A stretch of DNA of 64,000 nucleotides from an uncultured Pelagibacteraceae bacterium (lineage in GTDB: Bacteria > Pseudomonadota > Alphaproteobacteria > Pelagibacterales > Pelagibacteraceae): NCBI GenBank assembly GCA_902572605.1, contig CACGGD010000001.1:283861-347860 (forward strand), in the 5' to 3' direction. The notes beneath the pieces are model-generated. The model did no database searches and was not told where the DNA came from. It worked only from the letters and a program-made list of their open reading frames with translations. The translations under genes and the position numbers were made by a program. This document shows, in pieces, positions 58,714-64,000 of the stretch (within the stretch, counting starts at the first letter, position 1; every line of letters begins with the position of its first letter).

Positions 58714-60581
58714 CAAGCCGTAGCTCTAAATTTAGATTTTTTTATATATGTAAGGATGATTATTGCTGCTGCTGGTGTCACTCCATCAATCCTAAGAGCA
58801 TGACCAAGTGTGCTTGGCTTTATTTTTTTTAATTTAGACTTAATTTCATTGGAAAGACCGCTCAATAAGTCATAATTAATATTTTTAGGGATAAGAATGG
58901 ACTCATCTCTTTTGAAGGATTTTATATCATTTAACTGTCTACTAAGGTAACCAAGGTAGTGAGCATCAATTTCAACCTGTTTGTAAAGAGACTGTTCTAA
59001 CTCAGGTATTTTAGGAAATATCTGCCTTATTTTTGCCATATTTACATTTCGTTGACCTATAACTTCTAGTATGGATCTTTTCACACCATCCATAGCAATT
59101 TTAATTGAATATTTTTTCGCCTCATTGGGAGAAAGAAAATTAGATTTTAAAAAGATATTTAATTTTTGTAATTTCTTTTCTTTATCTAAAAAAAATTCTT
59201 TTCTATGAGATTGAACTAAATTAATTTTTATTCCTAAAGGTGATAGTCTCTGGTCTGCGTTATCTGCTCTAAGAGTTAATCTATATTCAGCTCTTGACGT
59301 AAACATTCTGTAGGGTTCAGAAACTCCTTTTGTGATTAGATCATCAATCATAACTCCTATATAAGAATTAGATCTATTTAAAATGAACTCCCCCTTTTTT
59401 TTTACTTTCAGAGCTGCATTTACTCCTGCAACAAGACCTTGAGCAGCAGCTTCTTCATATCCTGTTGTTCCATTAATTTGACCTGCTAAAAAAAGTGATT
59501 TAATTTTCTTGGTTTCTAAAGTGTTTTTGAGCTCGCGAGGATCAACATAATCGTACTCTATAGCATATCCTGCTCTTTTCATCTTGACCTGCTCTAAACC
59601 CTTGATTTTAGCCAATATTTGGAGCTGTATTTCCTCGGGAAGTGAGGTTGATATACCATTTGGGTAAACGGTATTATCGCTTAACCCCTCTGGTTCAAGA
59701 AAAATTTGATGTTTTTCTTTTTCTTTAAATTTCACTATCTTGTCTTCAATAGCCGGACAATATCTTGGACCTACACCTTTTATGTTTCCTGAATACATTG
59801 CACTTTTAGAAATATTATCACTTATAATTTTGTGAACTTCTTTATTAGTATAAGTCATCCCACATTTAATTTGTTTGTTATAAAGCTTATCAGTTAAAAA
59901 AGAAAAATAATAAGGATCATCATCTGCTGGCTGCATTTCTAATTCGTCATAGTTGATAGTATCTCCATCAAGTCTAGGGGGTGTACCTGTTTTAAGTCTT
60001 CCAATTTGTAAGTTAAGTTTTTCTAATTGTTCACTTAATCCCGTTGAAGGTTTCTCATCATATCGACCAGCAGGTGTTTGTTTTTCTCCTATATGAATTA
60101 GGCCATTTAAAAAAGTTCCAGTGGTAAGTATTAATTCTTTACATCCAATCTCTTTTCCACTTTGACATATAAAACCAATAACTTTATTTTCATTAAATAA
60201 AAATTTTATAACAGGATCGGCTATTACCCGTAAATTCTTGTAATTTAGTAAAATCTTTTGCATATGCTCTTTGTAAAGAGCTCTATCTGACTGTGTTCGA
60301 GGCCCTTGCACTGCTGGTCCTCTACTTCTGTTTAATAATCTAAATTGAATGCCTGATTTATCTGCTACAACACCCATTACACCATCTAAAGCATCTATTT
60401 CTCTTACTAGATGCCCTTTACCTAGCCCTCCAATAGCCGGATTACACGACATTTCACCGATCGTCTCTATTTTATGTGTAAAAAGTGCTGTATTTACGCC
60501 CATTCTAGCGGATGCGGCGGCTGCCTCACATCCAGCATGCCCACCACCAATAACTACCACATCATAACTTTGTTTTGTCAT
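58713..60581 (-). CDS. mnmG: tRNA uridine 5-carboxymethylaminomethyl modification enzyme MnmG (GidA)
   Basis: FAD enzyme that works with MnmE to modify wobble U34 in tRNA. FAD motif [20 protein letters not shown] at residues about 9-28, then [20 protein letters not shown] and [11 protein letters not shown]. The C-terminal helical domain contains [15 protein letters not shown]-like residues (landmark RIDGVTPAA). Length (622 residues) is normal. It lies 42 bases downstream of mnmE. Confidence 0.97.
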   Translation of the reverse strand: MTKQSYDVVVIGGGHAGCEAAAASARMGVNTALFTHKIETIGEMSCNPAIGGLGKGHLVREIDALDGVMGVVADKSGIQFRLLNRSRGPAVQGPRTQSDRALYKEHMQKILLNYKNLRVIADPVIKFLFNENKVIGFICQSGKEIGCKELILTTGTFLNGLIHIGEKQTPAGRYDEKPSTGLSEQLEKLNLQIGRLKTGTPPRLDGDTINYDELEMQPADDDPYYFSFLTDKLYNKQIKCGMTYTNKEVHKIISDNISKSAMYSGNIKGVGPRYCPAIEDKIVKFKEKEKHQIFLEPEGLSDNTVYPNGISTSLPEEIQLQILAKIKGLEQVKMKRAGYAIEYDYVDPRELKNTLETKKIKSLFLAGQINGTTGYEEAAAQGLVAGVNAALKVKKKGEFILNRSNSYIGVMIDDLITKGVSEPYRMFTSRAEYRLTLRADNADQRLSPLGIKINLVQSHRKEFFLDKEKKLQKLNIFLKSNFLSPNEAKKYSIKIAMDGVKRSILEVIGQRNVNMAKIRQIFPKIPELEQSLYKQVEIDAHYLGYLSRQLNDIKSFKRDESILIPKNINYDLLSGLSNEIKSKLKKIKPSTLGHALRIDGVTPAAAIIILTYIKKSKFRATA

Positions 60582-60623
60582 GAGTTGAATGTAACGCGGT
60601 ATATTAGGAATACAAGAGGAATT

Positions 60624-61952
60624 TTATTTACCTATACAGAAGTCTTTAAATATCGATCCAAGAATTTCTTCAACATCAACTTTGCCTACAATACTCCCAA
60701 GATGACGTGTGGCCATTCTTAGATCTTCAGCGGCTAGTTCTATATCCTTGTTGTGATCTTTTTTAAGAAAGTTGTCTATTTCTTTTAAACATTCATTTAG
60801 TTTTAATCTATGTCTTTCTCTTGAAATTATAACACTATTATTTGATGTAAATTTTTTACTTAAATTTTCTTTAATTTTTTTAATCAAATAATCTATATTT
60901 TTATTTTCTTTAACTGATGCTAGAATTGTATCTGCATCAAATTTATAATTTTGTTTATCTTGTACATCTGATTTATTAAGTAAAACTATTGTATCTTTGT
61001 TGATCATTTTCTTAATTTCAGTATTTATATTTTTTGATGAATTGTCTATAACGACAATATTTAAATCTGCCTCTTTTGATTTTCCTAAAGCTAATGAAAT
61101 CCCTTTTTTTTCAACTTCATTTTTAGAGTCTCTAATACCTGCAGTATCAGCTAAAATTACAGGATAACCATCTATATTTAAATAAGTCTCGATTACATCT
61201 CTTGTTGTTCCTGCCTCATCTGAAACAATAGCAACATCTCTTTTTGCTATTAGATTTAAGAGTGAAGATTTACCAGCGTTAACTTCGCCTGTAATAGAGA
61301 CTCTAAATCCATCTCTTATTTTTTCACCGATTTTATTATCCTCAATTATCTTATGAATATCCTTATGAATGTTTTTAATAGATTTTTGTACTTCCTTTAG
61401 AACTTTTTCTGGTAAATCATCTTCTGCAAAATCTATTTTAGCTTCAATATAAGATAAAGATTTTATAAGTTTTTCTCTTAAATCATTATAATAATTTGAG
61501 GCATTGCCTTGAACTAGTTTGACAGCTTGTTGTCTTTGTAATTCTGTCTCGGAATGAATTAAATCTCCTATACTCTCAGCTTTAAGCAAATCAATCTTAT
61601 CGTTTTGAAAAGCAATCTTAGTAAATTCTCCAGGTTCGGCTAATCTACAATTTTCTTGCTCTGATAGTGCTTTTAATAAAGCATTAATAACAGCATTACT
61701 TCCATGAACTTGAAACTCTGCTAAATCATCACCAGTATAACTATTAGGCCGAGGAAACCACAATAATAGAGCCTCAGGGTCTATAACTCTATTATTTTTA
61801 GGATCATAAAATTTGCAATAATTTACCTCATTAGAATTAATTTCTTTTAATTTAGTCAAATTCTTACAAATTTTAAGAGTGTCTTTACCTGTGATTCTAA
61901 CGATAGCTATTCCTGACGGACCTCTGCCTGATGAAAGAGCATAAATATTCAT
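60624..61952 (-). CDS. mnmE: tRNA modification GTPase MnmE (TrmE)
   Basis: GTPase partner of MnmG. The N-terminal folate-binding domain includes LSSGRGPSGIAIVRITG. The G domain (about 215-370) has GEVNAGKSSLLN, DTAGIRDS and NKSD motifs. The C-terminal CxGK motif reads FCIGK at the end. Length (442 residues) is normal. It begins 4 bases after the UbiH-type gene. Confidence 0.96.
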   Translation of the reverse strand: MNIYALSSGRGPSGIAIVRITGKDTLKICKNLTKLKEINSNEVNYCKFYDPKNNRVIDPEALLLWFPRPNSYTGDDLAEFQVHGSNAVINALLKALSEQENCRLAEPGEFTKIAFQNDKIDLLKAESIGDLIHSETELQRQQAVKLVQGNASNYYNDLREKLIKSLSYIEAKIDFAEDDLPEKVLKEVQKSIKNIHKDIHKIIEDNKIGEKIRDGFRVSITGEVNAGKSSLLNLIAKRDVAIVSDEAGTTRDVIETYLNIDGYPVILADTAGIRDSKNEVEKKGISLALGKSKEADLNIVVIDNSSKNINTEIKKMINKDTIVLLNKSDVQDKQNYKFDADTILASVKENKNIDYLIKKIKENLSKKFTSNNSVIISRERHRLKLNECLKEIDNFLKKDHNKDIELAAEDLRMATRHLGSIVGKVDVEEILGSIFKDFCIGK

Positions 61953-61956
61953 TGGG

Positions 61957-63054
61957 TTAAATTGATAAACCTTGATTAGAAATAAATTTGCTTATTTTTT
62001 TAAGAGTATTATTTTTCGAAATATTCTTCAAAATTGCTTCTTTAAATGGATCTAATAATTTATTTTGTTTAAAGAAATTATGAGTTAGATCAATTCCTAT
62101 ACCGGTAATTATATTTTCAGATTTTCTATCATTTGTAAAATCTTCAAGAGCAGGGCTGCTTTTTAAAGACATACCTAATCCCGTATAATATTTAAGTACC
62201 TCTTGTAATTTATTTACATCTCGCAATACAAGATTAAAACCTTGACCTGCTATAGGATGAACTGTGTGCAATCCTTCTCCTAAAATAAGAGTATCATTTT
62301 TATAATATGTTCGTTTTAGATTAAGCATCAAAGGATACGATTGTTGATTGGAAATCTTTATTTTTTTTGTTTTTAAAACTTCACAAATTTTAGATTTAAT
62401 AACAAAATTGATATCTTTTTTTGGAAACTCTTTATTTACGCTCCACACAAAAGAAAAATTATTTTTTGAAAAGGGGAGTATTGCTAATGGCCCATCTTTT
62501 AAAAAATATTGAGCAGTATTCAAATTCTTCAAGTTATGCTTAACATACCCTGTCATAGCAATTTCTTTATAATCTTTATTCAACGATTTTTTATCAATTA
62601 TACTTTGATAGATTTTTGAGGATCTACCTAAGCAGAGCACTTTCATATCATAACCATCTAAAACTTTTAGATCATTAATATTTTTTTGAAACGTTTTGAT
62701 CTTTTTCTTTTTAATTTCTTTGATTAAAATTTCTTTGATTTTGTCATTTTCAAAAACGTACATAAGATTTTTTCTATCTTCATTAAAGTTTAAGAAATTC
62801 ATGTTCTGATCTTTTGTCTCGTAGAAAAGATCAATCTTTTGAGAGGGCCAAAATAGCTTTTTGTCCAGTTTGTCTATGACTTCGTTAAAAAACTCATAGT
62901 TAGAGGCGGAAATAGCTGTTGTTCTTTTGTCTTTGGAATGCTTGTTTTTTTTGGATATTAAATGGACTTCTAAACCCTCTAATTTATTTAATGCCAAAGC
63001 AGCCAGTAAACCTGAAAGACCGTCTCCAACTATGCATATTCTCTGTTTTTTCAT
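61957..63054 (-). CDS. UbiH/UbiF/Coq6-type FAD hydroxylase
   Basis: Flavoprotein monooxygenase of about 365 residues from the ATG at 63054; an in-frame extension to 63222 is unconserved and runs into ftsK. The N-terminal FAD loop is CIVGDGLSGLLAALAL, and the second FAD motif is GEGLHTVHPIAGQGFNLVLRD, typical of ubiquinone ring hydroxylases (landmarks GEGLH and HPIAGQG). Probably hydroxylates an aromatic ring in ubiquinone synthesis. Position specificity cannot be assigned. Divergent from ftsK. Confidence 0.87.
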   Translation of the reverse strand: MKKQRICIVGDGLSGLLAALALNKLEGLEVHLISKKNKHSKDKRTTAISASNYEFFNEVIDKLDKKLFWPSQKIDLFYETKDQNMNFLNFNEDRKNLMYVFENDKIKEILIKEIKKKKIKTFQKNINDLKVLDGYDMKVLCLGRSSKIYQSIIDKKSLNKDYKEIAMTGYVKHNLKNLNTAQYFLKDGPLAILPFSKNNFSFVWSVNKEFPKKDINFVIKSKICEVLKTKKIKISNQQSYPLMLNLKRTYYKNDTLILGEGLHTVHPIAGQGFNLVLRDVNKLQEVLKYYTGLGMSLKSSPALEDFTNDRKSENIITGIGIDLTHNFFKQNKLLDPFKEAILKNISKNNTLKKISKFISNQGLSI

Positions 63055-63110
63055 ATTAAAATTTTTCTCACTTTCATAAAAATGGTAAAAAGTACGTAAA
63101 ACGATTCGAT

Positions 63111-64000
63111 ATGAATACAAACTTTTTGAACAGTGTAACAAATTTTTTAAAAAAACGAACCTTTGAATTACTTGGTCTAATATTGATTTTAACAGGTATT
63201 GCCCTTGCAATATCTTTTGCAACGTATGCTCCTGAAGATCCTTCCTTTATTTACGGGGATAGTAATATAGAGATTAAAAATTTCTTTGGCATATACGGCA
63301 GTAGTGTTGCCGACTTTCTTCTTCAAAGTTTTGGTTTAGCTTCTTTTTTACTTTTAGCTAATTTTTTATTTTGGGGAATAAGTCTATTAGTTAAAAAAGA
63401 AATAAAAAGAATAATATTAAAATTATTTCTAGTAATATTGTATCTGACGCTCGGATCTATTTTCATCTATTTAACATTTAATAATTCTTTTTGGCTTATA
63501 GATAATGGTAACTCAGGATTTGTGGGAGAAATAAGCTATAATTTTATTAGCAACATGGCGCCCTGGATTAAGAATGAATATTCTCTTTTTATCTTATTTT
63601 TTCTAACATTAACTTTTTTTATTTTTTCTTCAGATCTAAATTTAAAAAAAATAATGATACAAATTTTTAAATCTTTATTTAAAAAGAAAGGTGAAGATAT
63701 AACCCCAACTAATCTTACAAATGATAATATTCAAGAAGAAGTTGATTTAGTAGAGAAACCCCAACAATCTTTTATTTTTGAAAGTGAAGAAAAAGAGGAG
63801 AAATTAACGCCTCAAACAAAGATCAAATACAAATTACCATCAATAGAATTTCTAGAAAAAAGTTCCTCAAAACCAGGTTTACTAGATGCTAATAAAAATC
63901 GACCTGACTCACAATTTATGGAAAAAATTTTATTGGACTTTGGCATAGACGGAAAAATCAAAGCTATAAATAATGGACCTGTGGTCAGTCTATATGAGTT
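63111..64000 (+). CDS. ftsK: DNA translocase FtsK, N-terminal part (3' end outside window)
   Basis: First 296 residues of FtsK, which anchors at the division septum and pumps DNA at dif. Several membrane segments (about 20-195; LLGLILILTGIALAISF first) are followed by a charged linker (about 210-265) and the start of the alpha domain (LLDFGIDGKIKAINNGPVVS). The catalytic motor and gamma domain lie beyond the right edge. The ATG at 63111 is preceded by a 56-base divergent spacer shared with the UbiH-type gene. Confidence 0.93.
   Translation, partial: MNTNFLNSVTNFLKKRTFELLGLILILTGIALAISFATYAPEDPSFIYGDSNIEIKNFFGIYGSSVADFLLQSFGLASFLLLANFLFWGISLLVKKEIKRIILKLFLVILYLTLGSIFIYLTFNNSFWLIDNGNSGFVGEISYNFISNMAPWIKNEYSLFILFFLTLTFFIFSSDLNLKKIMIQIFKSLFKKKGEDITPTNLTNDNIQEEVDLVEKPQQSFIFESEEKEEKLTPQTKIKYKLPSIEFLEKSSSKPGLLDANKNRPDSQFMEKILLDFGIDGKIKAINNGPVVSLYE

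Overview
The window is a gene-dense, strongly AT-rich piece of an alphaproteobacterial chromosome. It most likely comes from the order Pelagibacterales (SAR11). The reasons are the extreme AT content, spacers that are mostly shorter than 100 bases, many overlapping genes, trimmed versions of conserved alphaproteobacterial clusters (dnaA-dnaN-gyrB without recF; nusA-infB-rbfA-rpsO-pnp without rimP, ylxR and truB), an irr/fabA/fabB/fabI block, and an RegB-type redox kinase. I see no rRNA, tRNA, insertion sequence, phage gene or CRISPR array. No gene-free stretch exceeds 300 bases; the longest are 5774-5999 and 51685-51913.

Layout. 1-6251 (minus strand): partial regB, gyrB, dnaN, dnaA and rpsT. 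6337-11457 (plus): ubiE-ubiB, coaBC, dut, a MoeB/ThiF-family enzyme and a secreted SH3-like protein. 11454-14603 (minus): irr, then katG, then two small membrane proteins. 14695-17787 (plus): fabA-fabB-fabI and a GNAT-like protein. 17792-30669 (minus): one long run, tsaB-fur-miaB-phoH-ybeY-lnt-metK, then nusA-infB-rbfA-rpsO-pnp behind its own promoter and leader terminator. 30638-41827: envelope and housekeeping genes (polysaccharide deacetylase, Bax-like hydrolase, Nfu, trpS, murJ, maeB, a BON lipoprotein, rsmI, LpoA-like, rdgB). 41872-48137 (plus): grpE-dnaK-dnaJ, a tiny membrane protein, dapB, nth and a PfkB kinase. 48139-50578: a lone regulator with an ArfA-like mini-protein, an L,D-transpeptidase, the YggS-family PLP protein and a ThiE/TenI-like protein. 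50650-51684: a porin. 51914-56441 (plus): DUF3576 lipoprotein, leuS, lptE and holA. 56428-63054 (minus): a UbiH-type hydroxylase, mnmE-mnmG-rsmG-parA-parB, with two parS sites inside rsmG. 63111 to the end: the start of ftsK.

How it works together. Much of the window is central machinery: initiation of replication, chromosome segregation, translation, tRNA modification, chaperones, fatty acid and ubiquinone synthesis, and envelope assembly. The presence of dnaA and, about 50 kb away, parAB-mnmG with parS suggests an origin-proximal part of the chromosome, but I found no convincing DnaA-box cluster.

The most interesting signals are small. (1) A near-perfect Irr-type operator is embedded in the katG promoter, directly downstream of the irr gene. 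(2) A 35-residue ArfA-like ribosome-rescue candidate at 48139-48246 is coupled by ATGA to a regulator with a degenerate receiver. (3) Two palindromic parS sites lie inside rsmG. (4) An intrinsic terminator lies between the nusA promoter and the nusA Shine-Dalgarno sequence. (5) Several divergent gene pairs have touching or shared start codons (ATGCAT, CATATG), and some genes appear to lack a leader. (6) tsaB and gyrB are shortened.
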